From positions 14,508,001 to 14,572,000 of the forward strand of contig OX419757.1 of NCBI GenBank assembly GCA_948567375.1: 64,000 nucleotides of DNA, written 5' to 3'. Below, in pieces: positions 24,801 to 38,400 of this stretch (the first letter of the stretch is position 1; each line of letters starts with the position of its first letter). Source of the DNA: Lunularia cruciata. Its lineage: Eukaryota > Streptophyta > Marchantiopsida > Lunulariales > Lunulariaceae. The notes beneath the pieces were generated by a model, which made no database searches, was not told the origin of the DNA, and was given only the letters and a program-made list of their open reading frames with translations. Position numbers and translations under genes: made by a program.

Positions 24801-27800
24801 CAAAGAGGCCTTCTATATTGTATTGGACCTAACCAAGTATACACTGATTCTTTGTATCACGAACTAATGTGATTCAGGCCATTAATAGCTTGAAGAACGT
24901 TGATCCAACTGCAATGCTGCAATTTCTACAACCGGTCCTGAATATGCTTCTCCGGATGATTGGTGATGGCAGCGAAACTTTACAGGTTGACCTGTCGTTA
25001 CTTTATGTTTTGATTTAAGTGTAAGATACTTTCAGCTGAGGTAGTGAATGCAGAAAGAACTGAAGCACTAGTTGTAGGCATCTTCTAGATATAGCTGTCC
25101 TTGGTCTCTCCATGTTTTGTCCCGTCACAAACACTGCCAAAAGAGAGCACAAGGCTACAGGGCTCTAGTGGGAAGAAAACCTTTGACATGCGAACTTAAG
25201 TAATGCTTACAGACTTAATTACCTTCCTTGTTGCCCTTACAGGTTGCATCATTCCGGGCAATGGTCAACATTTTAATTCGGTAATCCGCAATACCATTTG
25301 CTATCGTAGAAGAGTTAGTCTGCTCGCATATTCTTCTCAAGTTGACTGCCGACAGTAGTGGTTATCATCCCAACGTAGTTCGGTATATTGAATTCTAGCA
25401 TACGAACTAGCATTGAAGGCACGATGTAAAATGTGGCTTTCTTATCACGACCACCTATCCCTTTCATTATTATTAGGACAAGGACAAGACCGTTGCATTC
25501 AGTGGTGACTCTGACCTTCCTTCGAATATTTTTCGTCAAGTTCCTCTCAGTACTCCTTTTGCTCGGTCGCAAACATACATGGTGGGAATTCTCTCACGAT
25601 TCTGAGGTAAATTTTGTATGATGATATCGTGGGTACAGGGTTCAGCAGGAGTCATCTGAAGGAGCTGAGAGAAACCCCTTTCTTGTTCAGTACGTGGATT
25701 ATTCTTTCGATGACTTGGGTGGTCTTCAAGAGCCAGTATATCCTGGACTTTGCAATGTATGGAGAAGTTTGGCGCGAAGCAAGGTAGTTCACAGAACTTA
25801 CTACTCTAGGTGCAATCTGGTGACATCGCAGTGCAGGGGAATTTCTGCTTACAAGCACATACTGGCTTCAAGTCGGCCACTGTTAGGACGGCAGTTGATG
25901 CAACATTTGTGACATGAACGTGCTAATGTTTCTCCCTTGCTCCTTAAACTTTCGCAGCTTGTTGAAGATAAGCTAAGACTGGTTGCATGAATTGGGGGTC
26001 CGCACGTTTCTCATAATATGTTTGTTATTGACAACAGGCAAAGGGGTACAGGGTGGGACCTGTATACGACGATGTCCTGTCAATGGCATGGGTGTTTCTG
26101 GAGTTGATTGTCAAGTCCATGGCTCTTGAGCAATCTCGAGTTTTCTCCGATACCCTGCACTTAGGTTTGTTCGTTTTCCACTTTGTCTCTCCGTTGTTGG
26201 CTAGTTCGAAAAGGTTAAGTAGAGTGGTGCTATACAGATGAAAGTTAGTGCATAGACCACCGTCAGTATCACACACGCTGAATATCCTGCGTTCCACCTG
26301 CCAGTCGTGAACAAACTTTCGGAAAGTTCATATCTTTAAGAATTTCATTGAAGACCGGTCCGTGAAGCTACACCTTGACATAATCTTACCTCCTACTATT
26401 TCCATCTCACAGGTGAGGATTTGCCACCGATGCAGCTAAAGGAGGGAGTCTTCAGATGTATATGGCAATTATATGACTGTCTCTTGACAGAAGTACATGA
26501 GCGCTGCAAAAAGGGTCTTACTTTGGCCAAACGCTTGAATAGTAGTCTGGCCTTCTTCTGCTACGACCTCCTCTCGGTCATTGAACCCCGTCAAGTATTT
26601 GAGCTGGTTAGTTTTGTGGCCTGAAATTTGTACCAGGTGGCGAAGTCATTTTTTGCTTCAACCACGTGGGCTGCATTTTGTGCCTTCACCAGTTTGATAC
26701 TTCATCTTCTGGAAGTTAACTTGTGATAGTAATTTAACTTTTTGGTAAGCAGTCGAAAAGAGGTTGGTATATACCATGAATCAAAGGATACTTGGTGCTG
26801 TCAGACCAAGGGCTTGTAAGTGCCTACCGGGTTCGTTAAACTTCATCTTAGTTCTTTGGATTCATTTAATTATCTATAACTTACATGACGAACGTCTGTT
26901 GGCAGGTTGCTCTTTACTTCGACAAATTTACTGGCGTTTGTCAACCTGTGCTGCACGAGTGTAAGCTCACGTTTCTACGAATTATATGCGACCATGACTT
27001 GTTTGTGGAAATGCCTGGGCGTGATCCCTCAGAAAGGTACCATCAACTCTTTCCAGCCGTCAGCTTCGTAGAGCACACATGCTAAATTGCATATTAACTC
27101 AGTGCATCCCATATCCTGAAGATCTTTCGACAATCCCATTTATGCCAATCGTGTTATGTATCTGGCTTCTTACACATTTGGAGTTAACGGTTTCTGGCAG
27201 GAATTACTTGGCGACGGTTTTGATGCAGGAGCTTTTTCTTACTTGGGATCATGAAGATTTGGCACAGAGGGCAAAGGTAGCGTTTTCTACCATAACTTAT
27301 TCTTGGGTCGACTTTAAATGTCGCCGCTACTCAACACGGTTACGAAATAGTTTTAAGTCTTAGCTAGCTTCACAGCACAGATTCTAGGAAATAATTTCAA
27401 AATTAGATATGGAAGTAATTCTGGTACAAAATGGTAACCCTTTTTTCTCTTTCAAAGGAGCTGTTATCTGGAATATTCTGCAAGCTGAGAATTAAGGACT
27501 GGGAGGTATTAGTCCCCATGAGATTCTTACAAAAGTATGTAAAGTATAAAGAAAATAACTTCTAACGGCTTCTGCTCCTATTTCTCAAATATAACTTTGT
27601 CACTGCAAAGGAGATTCAACCTGCCATTCTTCTAAACTAAAGCGAGGCACTGATCATCAAATTCTGTATTGAAGGCTGCAAGAATTTTGGTTGTACTCAT
27701 GTGCAAACATGATTATGATGCTCGTTACCAAAAGCCGGAGGACAAGTTGTATATTGCCCAGCTATATTTTCCTCTCATAGGCCTGGTGAGTTGCATAGTC

Positions 27801-30800
27801 CTTTCTCAGTGTACGAGCTTATATCACCTCTCATCTGTATTTCTTGAACGGTATCATTTCACATGCAAATCTCCTCTTCTGCTTACATCAGTTCTCCACA
27901 AATTAATTGAAGCTTTTCCTTCAAACTCTGTCAAAGTCCCATCAGCCCCATACGGTTCTCTCTTACAAGCATTGAATGTGGTTGTGACTTGTAGATCTTG
28001 GATGAAATGCCTGTCTTCTACAACTTAAGCGCGACAGAGAAGCGAGAAGTGTTGGTGTGTGTGATGCAAATAGTTCGACATCTCGACGATGCCTCCCTTG
28101 TGAAGGCCTGGCAGCACAGCGTTGCTCGCACGCGACTTTTCTTCAAGCTTCTTGAAGAATGTCTGGGTTTATTCGAGGTAGATTCTTGATATTTAAATCT
28201 CGACGGATTATTCTATCATTTTTGAAGCAAATGTGACGTCTGCTGCAGTTTCACCGAGCCCTGGTGCTGTGGATGGGATTTCCTCAATTGAAATTCTTTT
28301 ATGTTCTTAGTTGCTGCTCACTAATTCCGAGTTTCTCGGTTGGCTGCAGCACAAAAGAGCCTCTGTTGATAACATGGGAATACCAGGGGGCATACCACCA
28401 CCTGAAGAAGTTGAAGGACCATACTCCCCACGATATTCCGAGAAGTTGTCTCCCTCTATACATGGGTATTTCACCGAGGCGTCACGACCGGACACAGGCA
28501 GAGTGCGTACACTCTAAATTTCTTTACTTGTTATCTCGTTCGTACCCTTCTTGATTATATCTGAGGACATGTGACATGGAATTCCACTCCCTGCAGTCAC
28601 TTTTGAAGCTGCACCTGATGGATCATTAGCTCAGATGTAAACAATGGCTAAAGTTCTGCACAAGGTGGTCAGGTAGATGGTGATATGGCTAAGTACGTCC
28701 ACTAAGTTCACTAAGTTGTCTATTGTTAGAAGTTGGGTCTCCTACAAGAAATGACTGTAACCAGATCAAGACCTGCATTTATGCTCAAAGATCTGAACTC
28801 GGTGTATGGACTGTTTTGCAGCCTCAAGTTACACCAGATAGTGGATACTTGTGGAAGAAGCTAAGTCCACAGTTAATAAGCTCTCCAGGACAACCGTATT
28901 CGTTGAGAGAGGCTTTGTCATCTCAAGCTCCGTCTTCTCGAAGAGTGGGATCAGACCGGGCATTGCGTGAGAGCTTGCACCCAATGCTTCGCCAGAAACT
29001 GGTACGAGAACCACATAATCACGACGTATGTCTGCCTTAGTTTTATTATTGGATGATGAATGTAGTCTCTAGGACTTGCGGATTAATCATGGAAAGAGAA
29101 AAGTGGAACGGAAGGAGTGGGCATACCATGAATAAAGAATGGAATTCATGTATCACCTTCCTAATTCCATTTTGATGTAACAGTTGATTCTACTTATCGT
29201 CATCTAGTAGAGTCGAGTCTGAGGCCAATTTCCACAATTGTAATATAATATCATTGACAACTGGATGCAGGAACTCTGGGAGGATAACTTAAGTGCCGCT
29301 GTAAGCCTACAAGTGCTTGAAATTATCGAGAAGTTCGTCGACGCAGCTGCATTGCATAACATTGCCACCGACTACGTAAAACTAGATTGTATCACTGCTC
29401 TCTTCACGGGATTTCTGTCACGCAGCCAACCTCTTCCATTTTGGAAGTCATTTCTTCCGGTAGTTAACAATCTATTTAGTCTCCATGGGGCAATTCTTAT
29501 GGGCCGGGAAAATGACCGGTTTTTGAAGCAAGTTGCTTTTCATTTATTGCGCTTGGCTGTGTTCCGAAATGACTCGATACGTAAACGAGCCGTCGTCGGT
29601 CTCCAGATACTCGTGCGGGTAAGGTTCTTGGACTTAACTTCAAGTTCAAGTTCGGCTCAAATGTAATTCTTTGGGCTCGTAATATAGAATCCTCTGTGGG
29701 TATGGAATCAGGTTAGTTTTAACGGGTTATTTTACTCTATATTTAGAATCTTTATTGCCAAAAAGCAAGGCGTTGCTTTTGCCATTTCTGTTTTACTCTA
29801 CCAATTAGCAAATTATCTAACTGGTCGTCTCATGTGCAGAACTCTTTCTATCATTTCCAATCTACTGCACGACTTCGTGTGATGCTTACCATCACACTCT
29901 CAGAGCTTATGTCTGATGTACAAGTAACTCATCCATGCCCTGACGGAACATTTGAGGAGAGTGGAGAAGCTAGGCGTCTGAGAAGTTCCTTGCATGACAT
30001 TGCCTCTGAAATCATCAGTCTGGATCTCCTGAAAGAATGTACTCTGCCAGAGAATTGTTTGGTTGCGGTGCCTGATGGCGGAAGTGAAAACCGTTGGAGA
30101 TGGAAGGAACTGCAAGACCTGTCAACCACTTTGTTGCGTGCTCTTGATGCTGCCGTTGAGCATGCTCTTCTGGTACAATTTTTTTCCCATTCGTTGAAGT
30201 TGATCTCTTTCTTCGGTTCCCAAGCAGTTACGTAGTTTCTCCTTTTTCGGAAAGACATTGTGTTCGTCTCATCAGTTGCTGCGATTATACTAGGAGTTTT
30301 GGAAGATCACAGTACTTGGTTGTGCATGACACAGTGAGGCTGTCGGCTGATCATGGTACTGGTACATTTTTAACCAGGGTGACGTGTGGCAGGGTCCTAT
30401 GATGGGCTTTGACAAGTATGCAACCGCAGAGAGCTACCATAGTTTAGCATGGGCATATTCTCATGTCCCAGATATCCACATTATGTGGCTCCTGCATCTG
30501 TGTGATCAACATCAGCAGATGCACTCATGGGCAGAGGCTGCCCAGTGTGCCGTCGCTGTGGCTGGTGTTATCATGGAGGTAGCTACTGCTTCTTATCTTT
30601 GTTGCCTTTATCAACTTATGCCAAAGTTCAGGTCCCACGTGTTGAATGGCAACTGAATCAAGGGTATTTTCCTTGCAGGCTTTAGTTGGAAGATCGGATG
30701 CAGTCTGGGGCAAAGAGCATGTAGAGTCTCTTCACAAAATATGTCCCATGCTAAGTAGCTCAGTGATAGGAGAAGCAGCGGCTGCCGAAGTTGAGGGATA

Positions 30801-32040
30801 CGGAGCTTCAAAGCTGACCGTAGACTCAGCTGTGAAGTATCTCCAGCTCGCGAATAGACTCTTTCAGCAAGCAGAACTGTTCCATTTTTGTGCTGGGATT
30901 CTGGAGCTTATAATTCCAGTGCACAAAAGTCGACATGCTTATGGGCAGCTTGCTAAATGTCACACATCTCTTACCACCATCTATGATTCTATAGTCGAAC
31001 AAGAGACGAGCCCTATTCCTTTTACAGATGCCACTTATTATCGTGTGGGATTTTATGGGGAGCGCTTCGGAAAACTAAATCGGAAGGAGTATGTGTACAG
31101 AGAGGCCAGAGATGTGCGCCTCGGGGACATAATGGAGAAACTAGGACACGTGTATGAGTCTAGGCTAGGCGATGGTCACACCTTGCACATTATACCCGAT
31201 TCTCGTCAAGTGAATGCTGAGGAGCTTCAACCGAGAGTTTGCTACCTGCAAATCACATCCGTTGACAGAGTCATGGAAGATGAGGATCTTGAAAGCAGGA
31301 GAGAAAGACAACAGTCTGGTCACGCATCAGGAAGTGTGAGTGCGCGCGTTTTTGATAGATTTTTATTCGACACCCCCTTCACGAAGAATGGTAGAAGTCA
31401 AGGAGGCCTAGAGGACCAGTGGAAGAGGAGGACTGTGGTCCAAACGGAGGGCCCATTTCCTGCCCTAGTTAATCGTCTCCTTGTGGTGAAATCAGAATCT
31501 CGAGAGTTCTCTCCTATTGAAAATGCGATAGGAATGATCGAGACCAGGACATCTGCATTACAAAATGAACTTGAAGAGCCACGGAGTCCAGAAGGAGATC
31601 AATTGCCTCGGTTGCAAGGCCTGCAAAGAATTCTTCAAGGGAGTGTTGCTGTTCAGGTTTCTTCTATCTCTATCCCTACTTGTAGTCACAGAAAATGTGC
31701 ATATTGTTCGTATGATCCTCTTGTGCAAGGAGATGATACATAGGCTAGGGATGTTCTAATCCTTTCGTCTGGATGGATGGAACAGGTCAATAGTGGGGTT
31801 CTTGGGGTCTGCTCAGCGTTCTTGTCTGGGGAGCCAGCAACACGACTACGTTCCCAGGAGCTGCAGCAACTCATTGCAGCATTGTTGGAGTTTATGGCAG
31901 TATGCAAACGTGCCATTCGTGTACATTCTCGTCTGATAGGAGAGGAGGACCAAGACTTCCATTCTCAGCTAGTGAATGGTTTCCAGTCTCTTACAGCGGA
32001 GCTCTCTCACTACATCCCGGCCATCTTATCTGAACTTTGA
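18832..32040 (+). CDS. SPK1: SPIKE1, DOCK-family guanine nucleotide exchange factor (complete, 30 exons)
   Basis: SPIKE1 activates plant ROP GTPases and shapes cells through actin, microtubules and ER exit sites. Exons: 18832-18909, 19385-19547, 19637-19764, 20058-20170, 20393-20448, 20830-20927, 21139-21276, 21692-21985, 22228-22521, 22812-22979, 23277-23468, 23887-23930, 24274-24346, 24504-24665, 24878-24985, 25243-25280, 25639-25783, 26038-26164, 26413-26606, 26906-27036, 27201-27276, 27675-27785, 27995-28177, 28350-28502, 28822-29001, 29271-29618, 29840-30172, 30378-30578, 30679-31656, 31786-32040. All introns are GT-AG and phases close to 1853 codons (Arabidopsis SPK1 about 1830). The N-terminus has GHRFRRI and NLEQWPH; DHR1 (C2-like, lipid binding) is about residues 465-625; the catalytic DHR2 about 1400-1853, ending HYIPAILSEL. 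Residues 300-455 are Ser/acidic and variable. No frame breaks. An in-frame ATG at 18757 would add 25 residues; 18832 fits the family better. Confidence 0.96.
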
Positions 32041-33224
32041 GGTTCGCAATCGTAGTACTCCATCTAGAGTAAGTATCCACAGTAGCATCTAGCTGTTTTT
32101 AGATTGGGCTTTGTCCCACTAGCTCTTACTAAACATCAGTCATTCACTCATACAGGAGATGTGCAGCAATGTAGAAATCTGCTTCTGTACCGATTGGGCA
32201 GCTTCATTTTGTATTTATAGGTTGGACGAGCAATGTCCAAAATTATCTCAAAGTGGCCCATTTGAATCAATACAATAGTGGACATAAAAATGTTGCAATC
32301 CTGGTTGACTTGACTGGCTCACATGCGGATGTACCATTGTATTAGATTCTTGTTACAAGATGGTGGACGTCCGTCTGTTCACTCTTCTCCTGTGCATAAG
32401 GGGATTTGGTGTCATTTTAAGTTAAAACATGGAGCAACGGAGCATGAAGTACACTTCGTATGCAGATTATTTTTGAGCAAGGTCAATCAACTACAGTTCG
32501 ATATACAAGTCAGCCGCTTGCTCACACTGTACTGACTTCATGCAAATTTAAAATTAGTTCTTCCGTGCTATGTGCTCAAAGGGTGACCTGGCTGCGAGTT
32601 TGTCCCAACGGTTACCTGGCAGTTCCCCACCAAAACCAACCAAATTCTGCCTTCGACATGGGCTCCGTAACTGCTGTGAATTCCAAGATTGCGGTCCCAG
32701 TCTATAGCTGGATCCGGTTGTCGTGGTTTGTGGTTTGACCTTCCAGCCTCGCTAGAGGATCAAAAGGTAGCTACAGTAGTGAAATCTGTTATGATGATAA
32801 TGCACTCTTGCACAATTTGTCGCAAACTTTGAGAGTTTGGGATGCAGCGATGCCAAGTGTTTCGCTACGGTGCGTTGATAGTCGAGCTCCGTGACTGCCA
32901 AAGCACTTTGTACAATTTTGAACAGGTATGCAACGTGTCTCGATCCTTTTCTGGAATGCTACCCAGTACCAAATTGGCTCCATGGGCATTTCCAACTGGG
33001 GGCCCACGATGCCAAAAAGTATACTTCTGGAAAAGAAAGATAAAGGAACAAAAGGTTTATTGAGGACTAGTGTCCAAAGTGCGAAAATGGGATATTGGGG
33101 ACTAGACCAACGAAAAATCGGACGTAGAACAATGGTTCCTAACCAAAATAGGAATAGTATTGAGTACTTTAGGCGGAGCAATAAAACTACAAACTGAGCA
33201 ATTTACCATTGAATGGCGTGACAA
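32041..33224. other. SPIKE1 3' flank and unassigned sequence
   Basis: The first few hundred bases after the stop presumably hold the 3' UTR; I could not pick a firm polyadenylation site. From about 32300 no gene was recognised. The segment 33180-33219 is the left copy of a direct repeat found again at 35160-35200, on the other side of element B. Confidence 0.5.
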
Positions 33225-33325
33225 GATGTAGAAGGACTACCGCGAAGAAAAGATGAAGGATGGGAAAATCCCATCAAGCCATACAAGGGAGAGATGAAAA
33301 AGGTAAAATGTGCTTAAGCCCATCT
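33225..33325 (+). repeat. Left terminal inverted repeat of copy B
   Basis: Carries gaaggatgggaaaatcccat, a purine-rich middle and ggtaaaatgtgcttaagccc. It is the reverse complement of 35050-35150 with scattered mismatches and similar to 54760-54860. Confidence 0.7.
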
Positions 33326-35049
33326 ATTGAATGGGGGTGACATAGATACTCTAATGGTACATGTGGTAAATGGAAAGGGCAGGTGTATTTCCCTCTCCTT
33401 GGTCCATAAGATATACATCATGGGCCTTGTATAGCAAATTAGGTAGACCTTTGACAATTTGATGACATAGTTACATCTTCTAGGATTGAGAGTCAAGATG
33501 TCAAGGTGCAGAGCATGCTGCATTTTAGATATCACTCCTCACTTTGAGCTTCCATAGAGGTGTATCATATCTATATATGGACTATGTAATATTGGAATGC
33601 TAGTAGGATTCAAGGATTTTGTCACATGTTTGTTTATTACACGCAGACCTTGTAGATATTTTCCATATGGATGACTTTCTTCTATTAGTAGATTCGCAAG
33701 TGGGATCTGGTATACTCTCCTCTAGCATTGCATGTTGACCGATTTTCCTTCTTCATATTGTTCCCTTTTCCTTGATTTTCCTATCATGTCTCCAAACTTT
33801 TGATAGGATGATTATGGGAGTCTTTGGTGATATCATTGACCAAGAATATTAGAGTGTGTGATAGTGGACTTGGCACAGAGATAGATATCTATACAAATCT
33901 TGTATAGAGAGATAGATATACTATCTATGGAGGAGATGACATCTATAGTGTTTTTGTGTAGTTGGGCTCTCTTGACACCCTTACTTTCGTCTCAATTGTG
34001 GTTGTTTATAGGCCAGTTTCGGAGATATATGTGACAAAGGTGGAAGAGGGATTTCTTTTCTCTCAAGATGTTATTACGGTAGACGGGAGATGGTCTATCC
34101 CCATAGGCACAAGATGACCTTTCATCCTTTGTTTCCTTACCTACTTATTGGACTAGAGGCTTGTAGTCTTCCTTCATGGAACAACAATGTCAACATATGC
34201 TATATTCTCTATTAGTTGACTTGTCGATTCCTTGAGCTACTAGAGCACATCTTTGCTCTTGCTCAAACAAGGATATAGGCTCTTGGATCCTAGCTTGATC
34301 TTGCATTAGTGCATTCTCACTTGCACCAACTACTTTCTCTACAGCGATGAGATTTTGCCTAGGTTTGGTCCACACAATTGCATCTTCATTATGCAATTGT
34401 GAGTGTGGTTCTATACTAGATTCAACAATGGTCCATATGACACAATGTTCTTTTGGAGGATAGAGAATGGCAACCTCTGATGCCACCAAGGATTTAGTGT
34501 TTTCTATGGCACGAGAGATTGGATACGTTGCTTGGAGGAGTGCTCATATTCTTTGCACACAACATATGTCAAGGTAAACTCATACTTGGTCCAAGATGAT
34601 CAGGTGGCAATAGAGGATGTTGTGGTTACAAATCCTACGTGTGATGGAGTTTTGAAGGAAGTGATTACTCATCCTCGTAGGTGGGCGGCGAGTGGAGCAG
34701 TAACACACAAGGTCTCCAAGTATAGGGTATGCAAGGGGTTCACCTCTTTGTTCCTCTAGCCTTGGAGTTATATGGAGCAATGGACATGGCATTTGATACA
34801 TTTGTCAAGGACTGCACGAGAGCTCATCATACTAAACGTCAAGGATATCACTCTCACTCTCATACTTTGTAATATATTTTAGACAACATGTGTCCATTGT
34901 TCTATAAAGAGCATTGGCTAATGCAATCCATAGGAGAGAAATTACACTAAGTGATGTTTCTTTGGATGCTCCAATAGTTTCTAGACCTTACAACTTTCAT
35001 AACTCAGATATCTTAGGTGCGGTAGGGTAGATTTTGCATATTGATACTA

Positions 35050-35150
35050 TTGGGGCTTAGCTCAATTTTATCTCTTTTGTCTCACCCTTCTATAGCTTGA
35101 TGGTCTTCCTATCCATTGTGTTTCTATGCGGTTGCCTTTCTCTTTCCTTA
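35050..35150 (-). repeat. Right terminal inverted repeat of copy B
   Basis: Runs ggggcttagctcaattttat, a pyrimidine-rich middle, then gatggtcttcctatcc. Counterpart of the left terminal repeat. Confidence 0.7.
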
Positions 35151-35470
35151 GACAAGATGATAAAACTACAAAACTGAGTAATCTACCATTGAATGGTGTA
35201 GTGTGACAAAATTGAGTAATATATTGAATAATGTGATAAACATACTCTAATGGTACATTTTTTTAATGGAAGTGTTCTTAGACAAGATGTGTGCTCCTAC
35301 TATCATTGCTTATATGTGAAGGTTTTTGAAAATGATATAGGTACTCCAATGGTGTATTATGTAAATGACAAAATATCTTAGACAAGATTTGTGCTTCTAT
35401 TACCATTTCATGTTTATGAAATCCCTTGGAAATTGATGTGGATTCTTTGTCTAAAACATGAGGTGGGCAT
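35150..35470 (+). repeat. Degenerate tandem repeats beginning cttagacaagat
   Basis: Three diverged units start at about 35150, 35277 and 35380, each opening with cttagacaagat. Two share tgtgctcctactatcatt-like text, and two carry a tactctaatggtacat-like motif that also appears inside copy B near 33350. Function unknown. Confidence 0.5.
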
Positions 35471-38400
35471 GGTTTGAGAGATAATTAATGCTCCTCTCCT
35501 CCACAAGGAGCTTTGTACTACCTCTCAAAGGAGACCATTGAATTAGCAATAAATATTTCTATAGCTAAAGGTACAAAAGTATGAAAAGATGGTGCATAAT
35601 GGTACTCCTTCTCTTAACAATGATGATTGTTGTTGCTCTTTCTTGAATAAATATCTCTATCAATGACTTTTCTTGTAGAGGTTATAACTACCACATCAAA
35701 TAAGGAATGCCATCAAATCCAAGAATGTAACTATATTTGCTCTTATATGCCAAAGATGTGGTAAAAAAAAATCTAACCATTGCTTAATTTATACTTGGGA
35801 CAATAAAGATCATAGTATCTATCCCATTATATCTCAAATGACATTATGAGTTCTATTGGGCTCTCTGCAAGCACACCATAAAATATGTATGTCATGCGGA
35901 AATACACAAGTGCATTGGTTAGGTAGCTCTAGAAGTGCTAGATATAATAAACCTAAACTCAAGCATAATGCTAAAGTAAAATCTTCAAACATGAAGTGGA
36001 AGTCCTCAACCAAAGAGAAAGCATAGAGCCAAGCTCTGGAATCTTTTCTCTCCATAAGAGAAAACACTATCAAGGGAACACATATCAATGAGGATATTGG
36101 TGTGTGTATGTGTATCTGCTCAACTAGGGTCCACTTGAATCTTCCTAGAGTCTAGAGATACAAAGCAAATAAAAGCAATGAGTGGTATGTATGCAATGCT
36201 TGGTAATAGGTTGCGAGTAAAATAACTATATGATTGGAAATCTTAAGTGCATGAATAAACTATAGTGATAGTTCTCAAAAGAAAAGGGCAACCATAGTAA
36301 AGAATCTATTTGCTAGTAAGGAGGTCACTAGAGCCTATGCTCCTAGATATGGTATTGGTTTAGTAGCCTCTTGCAATATGAGACCAAATCCTCCCATTGT
36401 TATAAGAAGAGCTATTTGTAGCTTATACTACTTATTTTATTGCTGGGAGAGGATATATAGCTATAATACAATAAAGAAAGTGTGGTGTATGGTAGTATCA
36501 AATGTACATAGATGACTTAGTAGTAAATTTGTGGGTGTATAAGTACATTGAAAATAGGAGACTCCACTGATATTGTCAAAAATGAATAAACTACCTATGT
36601 GTTACTCAATGGAGTAAATGAGCATGGAATATAGCTTGAACCAATGTGTCTAAGATCAATGAGCTACAAAAACAATCATTTCCTAAAAGAGAGCACAAAA
36701 CACTCAAACCTCATGCTAGAAACTAGAACCTTGGAGAGAAGTATGAGGGAATAAGGATTACTTTTTGGATTCTAAAAGTTACATTTACGAGCTAGATTTG
36801 TAAACCCAATGTCTCTAAGTAGAGTCTCAAAGGAAACAGGGCTTGAATTACATACTCTTAAGAACACAACATATGAGTATCATTTGAAAATGATTGAAAG
36901 AGATATGAGTGAAAAGTGATTGGAACCTTCCACAAAGTTTGAAGTGAAAAATGGCAAATAGATGCCTCTTAAGAGATCTCCCTAACATGCATCCTTAGTA
37001 TATACCAATTTTTTGTAGTCCATTGTAGTAGTATGATGACTATATAAAAAGGATCTTTATGCCATAAAAAGTATGCAAAAATGGAATTAAGGAACTGATG
37101 AGTGAAGAGTATGAAATAAAGTTGGATAAGAAATGATATTGGAAGTATTTAAGACATCAACTTGAATAATCACTAATAAAGATGGATTCCCAAGGGCCCT
37201 ATGACTTATGGCAATAACCATCTTATAATAAAATGGAGTAGCCAACAAATTGATGTGGAGATAAGAGGATGAAAAAGGAGTGACAAAGTTAAAATTCTTT
37301 TATTATGTGAGACTGAACATACAAGACCATGTCCAATAGCAATAGGGTAAACACCTGAATTTCTACTTTGAAAGAGCAAGGAGATGGGATGCACCAAACA
37401 AACAAGCAACTACAAGGGATATTAGACCCAAGGCAATCTGTTGACAAAAAGCAAAGAGAAGAGTGAAACTAAATCAGATGTGTTTTGTGAGTCATAATCA
37501 CATAAATGCTAAAAAGCTAAACCTAATGGCCTGCACTTGGGTAATGGAGTAAAGCATAAATAAAGAATAAAGAAAGAATCCATAAGCTATAGCTCCTTAT
37601 TTGGATGATAGTCAGAAAGGAAAGAAGGAAGGTTTATGACCAACGGATGGAGAGTCTATAAGGTAGATAAAGTACCTATGGAGAAAGTTCTTGTCTAGAG
37701 TGTTATAGTGCTTGGGTTGCAAGTCTATACTCATTTACTTGACTTAACATCAAAGAGCAACAAAGATGTCTATGATCTAGAGATAGAGGTTGAAATTAGG
37801 GGAGCTTTGTGATATTCTTGGCTACTACATGGCAAGTATGGTACACACATCTTGTAAGGTTGACCACTCTCCTTGCAAAAATCTATAAATCCTTACAATG
37901 GTCTCTTGATGTCTTGATGGATTGCAATGAGATAGAAGGCCACTTCACATGGCTCATGATGTACGTCAGTTTTGACATCCATCAGCCTTTAGAAAATTGA
38001 CTAAAAGAGTATCTTAATGTGTCCATCGGAGGGCACAAGTCTGGCATTTAACTTGGACTTACATCAACCTCATATGTATACTTGTGATGGCAGGTCACTT
38101 TGGATTATTGATGGGCGCTAACAAGTAACCAACTCTCAAACTAGGGTATATCAAGTAAGGAGATCAAGGTTTATAAATATTAATATCTTTTGATTCCCAC
38201 ATTTGTTTTGAACAAAAAGGGCTCATCACTGTCAGCTTTCAGTCCTCTTTCACATATTCAAGATGGAGTTTTGTAATTTTATGCTTTTCTAGTTAATGGA
38301 ATCTAAAATAGAAAATCTCATGGAGTTAGCCACATTGTTGAGGGGGGATGCCACATTGTTACATATGCATCCAATCTCGAAGGTCAAATCTTAAAATCAA

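Larger units (their letters stand above)
33225..35150 (+). mobile_element. RT/endonuclease element, copy B, with terminal inverted repeats
   Basis: A shortened copy: about 100 bp at the left (33225-33325) and the right (35050-35150) are inverted repeats of each other. Inside, homology to copy A starts within the RT catalytic region (33380 matches about 8965) and continues through the thumb and the nuclease-like tail (DVVVTNP and HKVSKYR within 34532-34759). It lacks the left 1.5-2 kb of copy A, like an internally deleted derivative that kept its ends. About 40 bp of direct repeat lies on both sides (33180-33219 and 35160-35200). All frames are broken. Confidence 0.68.
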
